Positions 8,925 to 19,905 of a DNA stretch of 33,944 bases are shown piece after piece. Where the stretch lies: positions 1 through 33,944 of the forward strand of contig DAOUSR010000013.1 of the NCBI GenBank assembly GCA_030627125.1. The letters are read 5' to 3'. The DNA comes from Thioploca sp. Its GTDB lineage: Bacteria > Pseudomonadota > Gammaproteobacteria > Beggiatoales > Beggiatoaceae. Under the pieces are notes generated by a model. That model was given only the letters and a program-made list of their open reading frames with translations, was not told where the DNA came from and did no database searches. Position numbers and translations under genes: made by a program. Position 1 is the first letter of the stretch, and each line of letters begins with the position of its first letter.

Positions 8925-11248
8925 ATAATTCAGTTATTTTATGTATTGACGATGAAAGCATTGTATTGGAGGCTTTAAAAGAACAATTACAACAAAGGCT
9001 TGGTGATTGTTACGACATTGAAACTGCAGAAAGTGGTGAAGAAGCATTGGAAGTATTGGAAGAATTACTAGGAGAACAAATCGAAGTGCCAATAGCAATT
9101 GTTGATTATTTAATGCCAGGCATGAAAGGTGATGAAGTTATGCGGCAATTACATATGATATCCCCAACAACTTTGACTATTTTACTGTCAGGTCATGTTG
9201 GCAATGAAGAGATGAAATATACCATCAATAGAGGTAATTTACATCGCTATATTGCTAAACCTTGGGATAGAGAACAACTATTTTTAATAATTAATGAAGC
9301 AATTGAACTGTTTAGTAATGACAAACTAATCCAAAAACATCAGATTGAAATTGAACAATTAAATGCTTCCTTGGAACAAAAAGTTATTACAAGAACTAGA
9401 GAACTTGAAGAAAAAAATCAACAATTAACTCATGAAATTACCGAACGTAAACTAATAGAAATAAAATTACAACAGGCTAAAGAAATAGCAGAAACTGCAA
9501 ATTATTCTAAAAGTGAATTTGTGGCAAACATGAGTCATGAAATTCGTACTCCGATGAATGCTATTATTGGCTTAACTAAACTAGCGTTAAAAACAGAGCT
9601 TACCTTAAAACAACAAGATTACTTGCTTAAAATAAAATCATCTTCTCAAAATCTATTGGATATTATCAATGATGTACTTGATTTTTCTAAAGTTGAAGCA
9701 GGAAAATTAGAATTAGAAGCCGTATCTTTTTCTTTACATACAATATTACAAGAAATTTTTGATTTGTTAAGCACTAAAATTGAAAATAAAGATTTAGTAT
9801 TTTGTTTGGAATTGGATAAGGAAGTGCCTAATTATATTGTTGGTGATTATCTACGGCTCAAACAAATCTTGATCAATCTCATTAATAATGCCGTTAAATT
9901 TACTTCTGAAGGTGTTATTACTATTTATATTAAACAGATGCTGATTAAAAATGAACAGATTAAGCTACATTTTGTAATTCAAGACACTGGGATTGGTATT
10001 CCTGCACAAGTGATTCCGATTTTATTTGATGCTTTTACTCAAGCTAATGGTTCTACCACTCGTGAATTTGGTGGCACTGGTTTAGGCTTAACAATCTGCA
10101 AACAATTAGTAACAATGATGCAAGGAGATATATGGGTAGATTCTAAATTAAATAAAGGTAGTATTTTTAATTTCACTGCTTGGTTTGGGATGCAAACTGA
10201 ACAGGATGATTATCCTTCAGATATTATCGTAACTCCTTCAACTCAAAATCTACATGGTATTCAAATTTTATTAGTGGAAGATAATTTAATTAATCAACAA
10301 ATTGTACAAGAAATGATAGAAGCGGAAGGCGTATTCGTTAGTATTGCAAACAATGGTAAAAAAGCAGTGGCAATGGTTGAAACTAATAATTTTGATGCAA
10401 TACTGATGGATATCCAAATGCCAGAATTAGATGGTTATGAAGCCACTAAATTAATTAGAAAAAAACATAATAAAATTCCAATAATTGCTATGACTGCTAA
10501 TGCTATGACTGGAGATCGAGAAAAATGTTTAGCTGCTGGTATGAATGATTATGTTAGCAAACCAATTGATGATAATTTATTATTTGCGGTTTTGGAAAAA
10601 TGGGTAGCTGGAAATATTAATAAAAATTATGCTACTGTTCCAAAAAATTTAAGCATAGATACTAATGAATTTATATTAGAGGGTATTAATACCGTAGCTG
10701 GTTTAAAAAGATTATGTGGTAATAAACAACTTTACCAACAATTATTATATGACTTTTATCATAACTACCAAGATATTTTAATAAAAATTAAGCTTTCTAT
10801 TCAACAAGATAATTTTGAAATTGTTACACATTTAGTCCATACCATTGGTGGTACAGCTGGCAATTTAGGTATTGAAAAATTATACCAGATAGCAAAAGAT
10901 ATGGAAGTACTACTTAGGTCAAAACAGCAAATTCCCCCAGAATTGTTGAACCAATTTTCGCTAAATTTTACCGAAACAATGCAAGTTTTAGCTGAAATAA
11001 AAATTGATCAACCAAAATTTACGCAAACAAATACTAACATGTTATTAAAACTACTAGCAGAATTAACTGTATTATTAAAAAATGGTAATTTTCAAGCTAT
11101 TGAATTACTTCCAAATATTAGGGATAATTTAGGTGAAGACTTACAAACGTTTTATTATGATTTGGAAAAACATGTTGATCATTTTGAATTTATTGCAGCT
11201 CAAGACACTGTAAACAAACTTACCGCTATCCTAAATACAAGCCATTAA
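8921..11248 (+). CDS. Hybrid histidine kinase: REC-coiled coil-HisKA-HATPase-REC-HPt
   Basis: Start refined to ATG 8921 (ATGA overlap with the preceding stop); [40 protein letters not shown], HPt [13 protein letters not shown]. Confidence 0.93.
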   Translation: MNNSVILCIDDESIVLEALKEQLQQRLGDCYDIETAESGEEALEVLEELLGEQIEVPIAIVDYLMPGMKGDEVMRQLHMISPTTLTILLSGHVGNEEMKYTINRGNLHRYIAKPWDREQLFLIINEAIELFSNDKLIQKHQIEIEQLNASLEQKVITRTRELEEKNQQLTHEITERKLIEIKLQQAKEIAETANYSKSEFVANMSHEIRTPMNAIIGLTKLALKTELTLKQQDYLLKIKSSSQNLLDIINDVLDFSKVEAGKLELEAVSFSLHTILQEIFDLLSTKIENKDLVFCLELDKEVPNYIVGDYLRLKQILINLINNAVKFTSEGVITIYIKQMLIKNEQIKLHFVIQDTGIGIPAQVIPILFDAFTQANGSTTREFGGTGLGLTICKQLVTMMQGDIWVDSKLNKGSIFNFTAWFGMQTEQDDYPSDIIVTPSTQNLHGIQILLVEDNLINQQIVQEMIEAEGVFVSIANNGKKAVAMVETNNFDAILMDIQMPELDGYEATKLIRKKHNKIPIIAMTANAMTGDREKCLAAGMNDYVSKPIDDNLLFAVLEKWVAGNINKNYATVPKNLSIDTNEFILEGINTVAGLKRLCGNKQLYQQLLYDFYHNYQDILIKIKLSIQQDNFEIVTHLVHTIGGTAGNLGIEKLYQIAKDMEVLLRSKQQIPPELLNQFSLNFTETMQVLAEIKIDQPKFTQTNTNMLLKLLAELTVLLKNGNFQAIELLPNIRDNLGEDLQTFYYDLEKHVDHFEFIAAQDTVNKLTAILNTSH

Positions 11249-11251
11249 TAT

Positions 11252-12376
11252 ATGAGTAAATATACTGTTTTAATTGTTGATGATGAACCGGTTAATCTTA
11301 AAACTTTAGGGAATATTTTAACAAATAATTATGATGTGTTAGTTGCTAAAAATGGAGAATCAGCATTGAGCATGGCTGAATTTTCTCCTATACCAGATTT
11401 AATCCTATTAGATATTATTATGCCAGTTATGGATGGATATGAAGTATGTCGGCAGTTAAAACATAATCCACTAACTCAACATATTCCAATTATTTTTGTT
11501 TCAGCTATGGATAGTGAATTGGATGAAGCGAAAGGATTGGGACTTGGTGCGGTTGATTATATTGCCAAACCTATAAGCCCATCAATCGTATTAGCCAGAG
11601 TAAAAACCCAGCTAAAATTGATGTCTGCATATAAAAAATTAGCTAATGCCTATGATGAACTAGAACAAAAAAATACAGTTTTGGAAGAGATGGTTATATT
11701 ACGTGAAAATGTTGAGCATATTACTCGTCATGATCTTAAAAATCCACTAAATGGTATTATTAGTGCTAGCTCATTATTGATAGATGAATTTGATGACGGA
11801 CTGCATCGAAATATTTTAAAAAATATCGAAATTGCTGGTTATCAAATGCTAGATATGATTAATAGTTCGCTTGATTTATATAAAATGGAAATCGGAACTT
11901 ATAGTTATAGTCCAGACCAAGTCAACATCATAGCAATTGTTAACAAAATTATTGCCGAGACAAAAGTTCATCTAGATACGGTTAATATCACTACAGAGAT
12001 TTTAATAAATGGCAAGGCTACAAAGGAAAATGATAATTTTTTAATTCAAGGAGAATATTTGTTATGTTATTCTATGTTAGCCAATTTATTAAGAAATTCT
12101 ATGGAAGCATCACCAAGTGATTCTATCATTAAGATTTCGCTTGATAATAAAGCCAATGCAGTTATTACAATTCAGAACCAAGGAGTTGTTCCGTTAGCAA
12201 TCCGTCATGAATTTTTTGATAAGTTTGTAACTATGGGTAAAAATAATGGCACGGGTTTAGGTACATACTCTGCTAAATTAATGGCTGAAACTCAAACTGG
12301 CAGTATTCATCTTGAAACTTCAGATGAGACTAATAGCACCGCTTTAATTATTCAATTACCAAATTGTACAGAATAA
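11252..12376 (+). CDS. REC-histidine kinase (response regulator fused to HisKA/HATPase)
   Basis: VLIVDDEPVNLKTL…LLDIIMPVMDGYEV…KPIS; RHDLKNPLNGII; NGTGLGTYSAKLM. Confidence 0.93.
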   Translation: MSKYTVLIVDDEPVNLKTLGNILTNNYDVLVAKNGESALSMAEFSPIPDLILLDIIMPVMDGYEVCRQLKHNPLTQHIPIIFVSAMDSELDEAKGLGLGAVDYIAKPISPSIVLARVKTQLKLMSAYKKLANAYDELEQKNTVLEEMVILRENVEHITRHDLKNPLNGIISASSLLIDEFDDGLHRNILKNIEIAGYQMLDMINSSLDLYKMEIGTYSYSPDQVNIIAIVNKIIAETKVHLDTVNITTEILINGKATKENDNFLIQGEYLLCYSMLANLLRNSMEASPSDSIIKISLDNKANAVITIQNQGVVPLAIRHEFFDKFVTMGKNNGTGLGTYSAKLMAETQTGSIHLETSDETNSTALIIQLPNCTE

Positions 12377-12440
12377 AAAGTTACCAATATTTCTAGTTCC
12401 CACTTGCCTGAGTTAATGCCATTAAGTTAAGAGCAAAGTA

Positions 12441-12484
12441 CCCCTACATATTGATTTGTAGGGGTAATCCCTTGTGGTTACCCT
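12441..12484. repeat. Dispersed hairpin repeat with a nested inverted repeat between convergent genes; terminator-like
   Basis: CCCCTACA-TATTGATT-TGTAGGGG (12441-12464) followed by GTAGGGGTAATCCCTTGTGGTTACCC (12459-12484). Confidence 0.85.
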
Positions 12485-12537
12485 AATTAATAAATTGATA
12501 TTCATATCGAATTTCATTCATAATTAAGAATTGATAA

Positions 12538-13701
12538 CTACAGCCCAATTTTATGAGCTCGAGCCGTGAAAAATATACCACTAGGTTTATCTGCTGGTAA
12601 AGTTGCGACTTCAGCAAAAGTTTCTGTATTGTAAACAATAACTTTGTCTGCATCACGCACAGAAACCCATACCTCTTCTCCACGTGGAGTAAATTCCATA
12701 TGTAATACCCCTTTACCCGGTTTAAGAGTTTTAATAATAGCCATAGTCATAACATCAATGATTTGTACTGTATCATTATGAGGCATAGCAAAATTAACCC
12801 ACACATGCCGCCCATCTGGTCGAGCCATTACAAAAACTGGTTGACCATGTACTGGAATAGTTTTTACCTGTTGCCAATTTTTCATTACTAATACTTCATG
12901 TTGCCCCATCGCTGGTACAAAAGTATAGTCGCCAGCCATCGCCCACCCTTCCAAATGCGGCATTTTATAAACTGGTAATTTTGCTCTATCTTTAGCATAA
13001 TCTGGCAAAATACGTTTTACTCCAGCATGAATATCCCATAAATCTAACAAAGCAAAACCATTATCGCCAAATAAACCAGCAATATAGTATCGACCATCTG
13101 GGGAAATTAAAGCATCATAAGGTTTTTTACCAATATCGGTAAATTTAGTGATTTTTGGTGCATTAGGAATGTGCATGTCAGCTAACCAAATTTCACCAGC
13201 ATCAAATAAACTAAAGACAAACTGTTGATTAGGAGCGTCAACCAATCCAATTACTTTTGATAGTTGCTCATTTTCACCAAATTTAGCTGGAATATCAGCT
13301 ACTAAATCTAATGTTGCTGCATCAAATACTTTAACTCCTCCGGGCTTATAGTTGGATACTGCAACTAGACGACCATCTTGAGAGATTGCTCCACCTATGC
13401 TGTTACCTGATTGCATGACACGACGAATAATCTTTTTATGTAAAATGTCTAGCTTAGTTAGGCCGCCATCTCGCCCAAATATATAGGCATATCGTTGGTC
13501 ACGGGAATAAACCACAGAAGCATGAGATAAATCGCCTAAATCAGTCACTCTACCTAATCTTTTGTGCATAGTAGTATCGACTATCAATACACTACCTTTA
13601 GCTCGTTCAATTATCACACCTAAATCACCGCTTCCACGTAATTCAGTAGCTTGGGTTACTATAGGTAACAGAAATATTAATAAATATAACCAAATTTTCA
13701 T
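12538..13701 (-). CDS. nirF: Heme d1 biosynthesis protein NirF / cytochrome d1-domain protein
   Basis: RGSGDLGVIIERAKGSVLIVDTT…LGDLSHASVVYSRDQRYAYIFGRDGGLTKLD…AVSNYKPGGVKVFDAATL; 387 aa with signal peptide. Confidence 0.85.
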   Translation of the reverse strand: MKIWLYLLIFLLPIVTQATELRGSGDLGVIIERAKGSVLIVDTTMHKRLGRVTDLGDLSHASVVYSRDQRYAYIFGRDGGLTKLDILHKKIIRRVMQSGNSIGGAISQDGRLVAVSNYKPGGVKVFDAATLDLVADIPAKFGENEQLSKVIGLVDAPNQQFVFSLFDAGEIWLADMHIPNAPKITKFTDIGKKPYDALISPDGRYYIAGLFGDNGFALLDLWDIHAGVKRILPDYAKDRAKLPVYKMPHLEGWAMAGDYTFVPAMGQHEVLVMKNWQQVKTIPVHGQPVFVMARPDGRHVWVNFAMPHNDTVQIIDVMTMAIIKTLKPGKGVLHMEFTPRGEEVWVSVRDADKVIVYNTETFAEVATLPADKPSGIFFTARAHKIGL

Positions 13702-13733
13702 AAGTTGTTTTAAACTAAATTGTTGATTTTTTT

Positions 13734-13765
13734 GTTAGTTCTAAATAAAATAGTGTAGAACTATC
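13734..13765. repeat. MITE-like element, short internally deleted copy 3
   Basis: GTTAGTTCTAAATAAAATAGTGTAGAACTATC matches the end of the element at 8416-8498 (complement strand), then the opposite terminus. Confidence 0.65.
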
Positions 13766-13804
13766 TTTAAAATATATTTTAGATTCAGTAATCTCAGTTA
13801 ATAA

Positions 13805-15004
13805 CTATTTAGCATTGCGAGCAGCTTGTAACATATGTTGTACTGCTAATTTAATTTCTGCATCATTAAGATGATTATTACCACCTCGTGGTGGCATAAT
13901 ATTAAAGCCATTGATAACACTATCTATAAGATTAGCTTCACCTTTGGCTATTCTTGGTTTCCAATCAGCTTTATTACCAAATATTGGGGCTTTTGCTATA
14001 CCAACTAAATGACAAGAAGCACAAGTTGTATCATAAACTTCCTTGCCAGACAGTCTTGCACTACCAAGCATAACTGATTTCACTGTTTTACTAGGTTTTT
14101 TAATTTGGCTAGGAGTCGGATTAGCAACAGCTTTTAAAATATACTTTACTGCTTGTCTTATTTCATCATTGGTAAGTGAACTATTACCACCTCGTGGTGG
14201 CATAATATTAAGACCATTAATAACACTAGCAACCAATGCAGTTTCACCTTTATCAATTCTTAATTGCCAACTAGCTCTATCACCAATTTTAGGAGAACCA
14301 ACCACACCTTCTCCATGACAAGTAATACATGACATAGCATAAATTTCTTTTCCAGATTTAACTGTAGTAGTTACTAGCTTGCTAACTGGTTGGGCAGTAA
14401 CATTAGTAGCCACTGGCTGAACTGGTTCAGTAGGTTTCATGACTATTGGCTCGGCAGTAGGTTTCGTGACTATTGGCTCGGCAGTAGTTATAATGGGTGT
14501 TGCGTTACTAGCAGCTAATACTAAATATTGTACTGCTGCTTTTACTTCTTCATCACTTAAATCATTTCTACCGCCACGTGGAGGCATGATATTAATACCG
14601 TTTATAGCACTATTTATCAGCATGGCCTCGCCTTTAGCTATTCGGTCAGCCCAACTAGTTTTATCACCAAATTTTGGAGCTCCAGCAAGACCAGTATTGT
14701 GGCAGGATGTACAAGCTTTATCATAAATTTCTTTACCCAACTTATTAGCTATGATAAGGTCTTCATTAGATATAGTAGGTAAAACTGTTGCTAATTTTGC
14801 TGTAGGTTTTACTGTAGGTTTGGATATTAATACTACTTTTTCCACATCTTTGGTATTAACCGTATTAGAAGGTTGGGCTTTGTGAAGTTCAAGCTCTGCA
14901 TTTACTAATTTGCTAACAATCGATGCGATAGGCATGATAATACCAATAAAAACAACAACACCAATAAGCAAATTTTTCATTGAAGAAGTATCTCGTTGAC
15001 TCAC
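13805..15004 (-). CDS. Triheme cytochrome with three tandem cytochrome c5-like domains
   Basis: N-terminal TM anchor; three CxxCH sites (CTSCH, CITCH, CASCH), each followed by xxNGxNIMPPRGGxxxLxxxE. Confidence 0.93.
   Translation of the reverse strand: MSQRDTSSMKNLLIGVVVFIGIIMPIASIVSKLVNAELELHKAQPSNTVNTKDVEKVVLISKPTVKPTAKLATVLPTISNEDLIIANKLGKEIYDKACTSCHNTGLAGAPKFGDKTSWADRIAKGEAMLINSAINGINIMPPRGGRNDLSDEEVKAAVQYLVLAASNATPIITTAEPIVTKPTAEPIVMKPTEPVQPVATNVTAQPVSKLVTTTVKSGKEIYAMSCITCHGEGVVGSPKIGDRASWQLRIDKGETALVASVINGLNIMPPRGGNSSLTNDEIRQAVKYILKAVANPTPSQIKKPSKTVKSVMLGSARLSGKEVYDTTCASCHLVGIAKAPIFGNKADWKPRIAKGEANLIDSVINGFNIMPPRGGNNHLNDAEIKLAVQHMLQAARNAK
14431..14484. repeat. Two tandem 27-nt repeats in the interdomain linker (9-aa unit TAEPIVT/MKP)
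   Basis: taggtttcatgactattggctcggcag / taggtttcgtgactattggctcggcag, 1 mismatch. Confidence 0.9.
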
Positions 15005-15182
15005 TACTGTTTTCCTCTTTGTATATTAAGTCTGATTAGCAGTACTTTAAGTTAAATAGTTTAAAATAATATTTAAAAATCATATCATAACTGTAATACA
15101 AAAGCTAATCTTAAGAATAAGCAATTTAATACACTCAGAGTTCAATGTAAATCAAATATGGAAACTGCTGATGTTTCATTTG

Positions 15183-18071
15183 TTATGTATCTTTAAACTC
15201 CATAATTTCTTCCCAACAGTATATAACTTGTTGTCTATATTCTATAAATTGTTCGTTTTCCACTATCGCTGGTTTATTTTGCATAGTTAATCGGTGAACT
15301 TCGGTACGATATGCCCAAAAAGCTTCTCTTAACTTATCTCCAATAGATTCGGTAAATAGTTTATACTTTACCAACAATTTTAATAATGGCAACATACCAG
15401 TAGTTTCTAATAAAGCCGGATAATCCACTGCCCAAAGTAAAACTCCATATTGAATAATAAATTCAATGTCTGCAATCCCACCTCTTCCCTGTTTTAAATC
15501 AAAATAACCTGAATTAAACGGTGGATGCGTTGGCTTACTTTTATCCAAGTTAGTTCGCATTTTTTCCCGCATTTTTTGCACTTCACGTTGCAATTTTTTT
15601 GGTTCATGTCGAATACTGAGGGTTTCTCGCCTAATCTTTTCAAACCATTCCACACTCTGTTGACAACCAACTACTACTCTAGCTCGTATTAAAGCTTGAT
15701 GTTCCCAAGTCCACGCATTTTGCTGCTGATAAGTCTCAAAAGCGTTAAAACTAGTTACTAACATACCAGAGGCACCACTGGGGCGTAAACGGGAATCAAC
15801 TTCATACAAAAAACCAGCTGAAGTAGTAGTGGTAATAATATGAATAATGCGTTGGGCTAAACGGACAAAAAATACCTGATTATCTAGAGGTTTACTACCA
15901 TCAGTTGGTTGCTCACCATCATGGTGTAAAAATACAATATCTAGATCAGAACCATAACTTAGCTCCATACCACCAGCCTTACCATAAGCAATAATACATA
16001 GCCCGGGTAATTCGGCACAACTTGGTTGACCATGTCTTTGGATTAAATAATCATAAGCCAATGTTAAGGATTTACGGATCAAAGTATCAGCAATAGCAGA
16101 GAGATAATCACTAGCTATATCAACCGTTAATTTGCCAGAAATTTCTGCTGCTGCCACATGTAACACATAAGCCCGTTTGAATTGTCGCAGAGTGTCCATC
16201 TGCATTTCTAAATCATCGGTCGGTTGATGGGCCAACTGAGCTTGTAAAGCATTATCTAACTCCATTGGTTTAAGAGGAGAAAATAATCGCCTAGAGTCTA
16301 ATAATTCATCTAATAACAATGGATAACGAGTGATTTGTTCTGCAATCCAAGCACTATCAGCACACAAACGTACTAGGCGTTTTAAAACTTGTGGTCGTTC
16401 TATCAATAAAGCTAAATAAACTCCACGTTGAGTTATCGACTCAATTAATTTTAAGCTACGTTGAATGGCATCATCAGGAGATTTCTGCTCTTGAGCAGCC
16501 ATAATTATCATGGGAATCAAAGCATCTAATCTTTCTCGTCCACGTTTATTCAATTTTTTGATGCTATATGAATCAAGTAGTTGATGTAATAGAGTTAATA
16601 CTTGGTGAGAGGATTTAAAACCAGCTTGAGTTAATAATAATTTAGCTTGCTCATCATCGTGTAAATCACCAGACCATAATGTTTGCCAACCATTTGGCTC
16701 CGATTCTTCGGATGATTCTGGTGCAAATACTTGTTCAAATTCGCTATGTACTTGTTGTTGATGATGAATTAGTCTAGCTAAAAAACGAGTCCAATCGGAG
16801 AAACCCATACTATAAGCTAGTCGATACTGATTAATTTCATCATCTGGCAGAGTTTGAGTTTGTCGATCTTCAATAGCTTGTAAATGGTTTTCGGTGACAC
16901 GTAGAAAATAATACGCTTCCCGTAAACGAGTGATTGCATCTTTAGGCAAAATCTGAAAAATCTCTAACTGTTTTAAAGTTTCCAAAAGATTGCGTTGCTG
17001 TAAAGCTGGTTGCTGTCCGCCACGTATTAATTGGAACACTTGGCAAGTAAATTCAATTTCACGAATTCCTCCTGGCCCCAATTTAATATTATTATTCAAC
17101 CCCTTACGACTAGTCTCTTGATCAATCATATTTTTCATATTGCGTAAGGACTCAAATGCATTAAAATCTAAATAGCGGCGATAGACAAACGGTCGCAAAC
17201 TTTTTAATAACAGATGACCAGAGGGCTTATAACCTGCTGCAATCCGAGCTTTTACCAAGGCATAACGTTCCCAATCTCTGGCATGAGTTTGATAATAATT
17301 TTCCATTGTCGCAAAACTTGCCACCAAAGGCCCAGAGTCGCCAAATGGCCGCAAACGCATATCAACTCGAAATACAAAGCCTGCTGGAGTTATACTATTT
17401 AATACGTGGATTAATCGTTGTCCCAACCGGAGGAAAAATTCTTGATTGGAACGAGAACGTCCAATGCCACCAATAGTTTCACCAGCTTCTGGATAAGCAA
17501 AAATCAGATCAATATCAGAAGAAAAATTTAATTCCTGGCCACCGAGTTTTCCCATAGCCAGCACAATCAAAGGTTGTGGTGTGCCATTGGCATTACTGGG
17601 AGTCCCAAATTGAAGAGTCAAGCTACTATAGAGCCATCGCAAAGCGGTATCTAGTAACGCATCTGCTAAATTTGACAGCGATTTCAATGTTTCTTCTAAA
17701 CTTGCCCAACAAGATATATCTCGCCATGCAATGCGAACCATTTCTCGGCGGCGAAATAAACGCAAAGTTTGCATCAATTCAGCTTCATTTTTAATATCAA
17801 GTAGTAAATCATCTAAAACTGTTAAGTAATCAGTTGGAGCTATTAATAAATCATTAAGTAAATCATGCAATAAAGCCGGTGATTGAACGCAAATTTTAGC
17901 TACAAATGGACTACAAGCCCAAACTTTCGGTAAGCTAGTGTAGACTTGTCTATTTTGTTCTAAACTGGCTATTTGCTCAGGAGTTGAATTAACCTGATAA
18001 TCTCGCCATAAATTTTTTACTTCTAGGCGTAATAAAATTGGCAAATCATATAACATGTTTGGATCATTCAT
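15183..18071 (-). CDS. glnE: Bifunctional glutamine synthetase adenylyltransferase/adenylyl-removing enzyme
   Basis: Two nucleotidyltransferase domains (FSSDIDLIFAYPE; YGSDLDIVFLHH), 962 aa. Confidence 0.97.
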   Translation of the reverse strand: MNDPNMLYDLPILLRLEVKNLWRDYQVNSTPEQIASLEQNRQVYTSLPKVWACSPFVAKICVQSPALLHDLLNDLLIAPTDYLTVLDDLLLDIKNEAELMQTLRLFRRREMVRIAWRDISCWASLEETLKSLSNLADALLDTALRWLYSSLTLQFGTPSNANGTPQPLIVLAMGKLGGQELNFSSDIDLIFAYPEAGETIGGIGRSRSNQEFFLRLGQRLIHVLNSITPAGFVFRVDMRLRPFGDSGPLVASFATMENYYQTHARDWERYALVKARIAAGYKPSGHLLLKSLRPFVYRRYLDFNAFESLRNMKNMIDQETSRKGLNNNIKLGPGGIREIEFTCQVFQLIRGGQQPALQQRNLLETLKQLEIFQILPKDAITRLREAYYFLRVTENHLQAIEDRQTQTLPDDEINQYRLAYSMGFSDWTRFLARLIHHQQQVHSEFEQVFAPESSEESEPNGWQTLWSGDLHDDEQAKLLLTQAGFKSSHQVLTLLHQLLDSYSIKKLNKRGRERLDALIPMIIMAAQEQKSPDDAIQRSLKLIESITQRGVYLALLIERPQVLKRLVRLCADSAWIAEQITRYPLLLDELLDSRRLFSPLKPMELDNALQAQLAHQPTDDLEMQMDTLRQFKRAYVLHVAAAEISGKLTVDIASDYLSAIADTLIRKSLTLAYDYLIQRHGQPSCAELPGLCIIAYGKAGGMELSYGSDLDIVFLHHDGEQPTDGSKPLDNQVFFVRLAQRIIHIITTTTSAGFLYEVDSRLRPSGASGMLVTSFNAFETYQQQNAWTWEHQALIRARVVVGCQQSVEWFEKIRRETLSIRHEPKKLQREVQKMREKMRTNLDKSKPTHPPFNSGYFDLKQGRGGIADIEFIIQYGVLLWAVDYPALLETTGMLPLLKLLVKYKLFTESIGDKLREAFWAYRTEVHRLTMQNKPAIVENEQFIEYRQQVIYCWEEIMEFKDT

Positions 18072-18114
18072 AATAATTTTAAATTATAGAAATTTTTTGA
18101 ATAATATAAGTTAT

Positions 18115-18675
18115 TTACAAACCATGTACAGCGTAAATTTCTGGAACATAACGCAATTGTTCTTTATAGTCCATACCATAACCAAAAACATATCGATTCG
18201 GCACAGTTAAACCGGTAAAATCTGCTTTTTGTAATCCTAGGCGGGAATCAAGTTGTTTCTCTACCAATACTGCGGTAAATACTTCTTTAGCTCCAGAGTC
18301 CCAACAATATTTAACTATTGCTTGTAAAGTCAAACCTTCATCCAAAATATCATCAATTATTAATATAGCTCGATCTTTTAAATCAGCTGTTGGCCGTTTT
18401 AGCCAATGCAACTGGCTTCCTGAAGTAGCACCCTGATAACGAGAAGCATGGATATAATCTATTTCTAATGGAAAGTTGAGATGAGTTAAAAGTTGGCCAG
18501 CTGGAATTAAGCCACCAATCATTACTGGCATACATAACAGGTGTTTATCTGCTAATTGTTGATTTATATCTGTTGCCATATTATGAATAGCTGCCAACAC
18601 TTCTTGCTCATTATATAATTGTTCGGCTGTAGCTAATACATCAAGAATTTGTTTGGTATCTAATTTATCTGTCAT
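18115..18675 (-). CDS. Hypoxanthine-guanine phosphoribosyltransferase
   Basis: PRTase signature ILIIDDILDEGLTL; purine PRTase architecture, 186 aa. Confidence 0.92.
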   Translation of the reverse strand: MTDKLDTKQILDVLATAEQLYNEQEVLAAIHNMATDINQQLADKHLLCMPVMIGGLIPAGQLLTHLNFPLEIDYIHASRYQGATSGSQLHWLKRPTADLKDRAILIIDDILDEGLTLQAIVKYCWDSGAKEVFTAVLVEKQLDSRLGLQKADFTGLTVPNRYVFGYGMDYKEQLRYVPEIYAVHGL

Positions 18676-18843
18676 AGTTTAAAACTCAAAATAATCCGCT
18701 TTCCACCTTTGCCAATAGTGGTAGCACTTTTAAAAGTAATATTATCTTTGGGTAATTGAAACCATAGGCTGCTTCAAATTGGCCTAAGTTATTTAATTTA
18801 AAAATTTCCAATTGTAGAAATTTAGGCAGTAACCATAACAATT

Positions 18844-19878
18844 CTAAACAATCAACATATCTTGAGAATTGATAAAATTAGTATTAACTTCCCCAATACA
18901 CCAAGAGTTCTCTCCGTTTTCTTCCAAACAACGTAATGCTTCCGCAAGATTATCCTGAGCCACACAAACTACCATCCCAACCCCACAATTAAAAGTACGA
19001 TACATCTCTTTATCAGCTACATTACCTTGCTGCTGTAACCATTTAAAAATCGGCGGTTGCGACCAACTATTAGTATCAATACCTGCATTCAAACCATCCG
19101 GTAATACTCTAGGTATATTTTCCAACAATCCACCACCAGTTATATGAGCCAAAGCATGTACTGGTACTTTCTGCATCAAATTTAACAATGACTTAACATA
19201 AATACGAGTTGGCTCTAATAACACATCTCCCAAATTACGCCCATTAAAATCCTGTTTTAATACATCAGCTTGTAAATCAACAATTTTACGAATTAATGAA
19301 TAACCATTAGAATGCGGGCCACTAGAAGCAATACCAATTAAAGCATCTCCAGCTTGAACTAAATTACCATCAATAATTTTAGCTTTATCCACAATACCGA
19401 CACAGAAACCAGCAATATCATAATCACCATGCTTATACATACCGGGCATTTCTGCGGTTTCGCCACCAACCAATGCGGCACCAGATAACTCACAACCTTT
19501 ACCAATTCCAGTAACAACTTGAGCAGCAACTTCTACATCTAGCTCACCAGTTGCATAATAATCCAAGAAAAATAATGGCTCAGCACCTAATGTAATAATA
19601 TCATTTACACACATGGCAACCAAATCAATCCCAATAGTGTCATATTTATTAAGTGCAATGGCTAATTTCAACTTAGTTCCAACGCCATCAGTACCAGATA
19701 CTAACACTGGATTTTTGTACCGTTCCAATGGAATCTCAAACAAGGAACCAAAACCACCAATTCCAGCTAACATTTCCGAGCGTTTGGTGCGAGCGACAAT
19801 AGGTTTAATACGTTCCACTAATAAATTGCCATTGTCTATATTGACACCAGCGTCACGATAAGTTAGAGAAGTTTTCAT
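18844..19878 (-). CDS. purM: Phosphoribosylformylglycinamidine cyclo-ligase
   Basis: [55 protein letters not shown]. Confidence 0.98.
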   Translation of the reverse strand: MKTSLTYRDAGVNIDNGNLLVERIKPIVARTKRSEMLAGIGGFGSLFEIPLERYKNPVLVSGTDGVGTKLKLAIALNKYDTIGIDLVAMCVNDIITLGAEPLFFLDYYATGELDVEVAAQVVTGIGKGCELSGAALVGGETAEMPGMYKHGDYDIAGFCVGIVDKAKIIDGNLVQAGDALIGIASSGPHSNGYSLIRKIVDLQADVLKQDFNGRNLGDVLLEPTRIYVKSLLNLMQKVPVHALAHITGGGLLENIPRVLPDGLNAGIDTNSWSQPPIFKWLQQQGNVADKEMYRTFNCGVGMVVCVAQDNLAEALRCLEENGENSWCIGEVNTNFINSQDMLIV

Positions 19879-19905
19879 ATTGATTTAATGATCGAACGAG
19901 ATGAA

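Noticed and set aside
14043-14726. Plus-strand ORFs at 14043-14318 and 14439-14726
   Set aside because: Antisense shadows of the triheme cytochrome repeats.
18686-18855. Minus-strand open frame ([54 protein letters not shown]) after purM
   Set aside because: No ATG/GTG start or convincing RBS, shorter than 60 aa, AT-rich Leu-heavy composition; may be chance. A homologue search could revive it.
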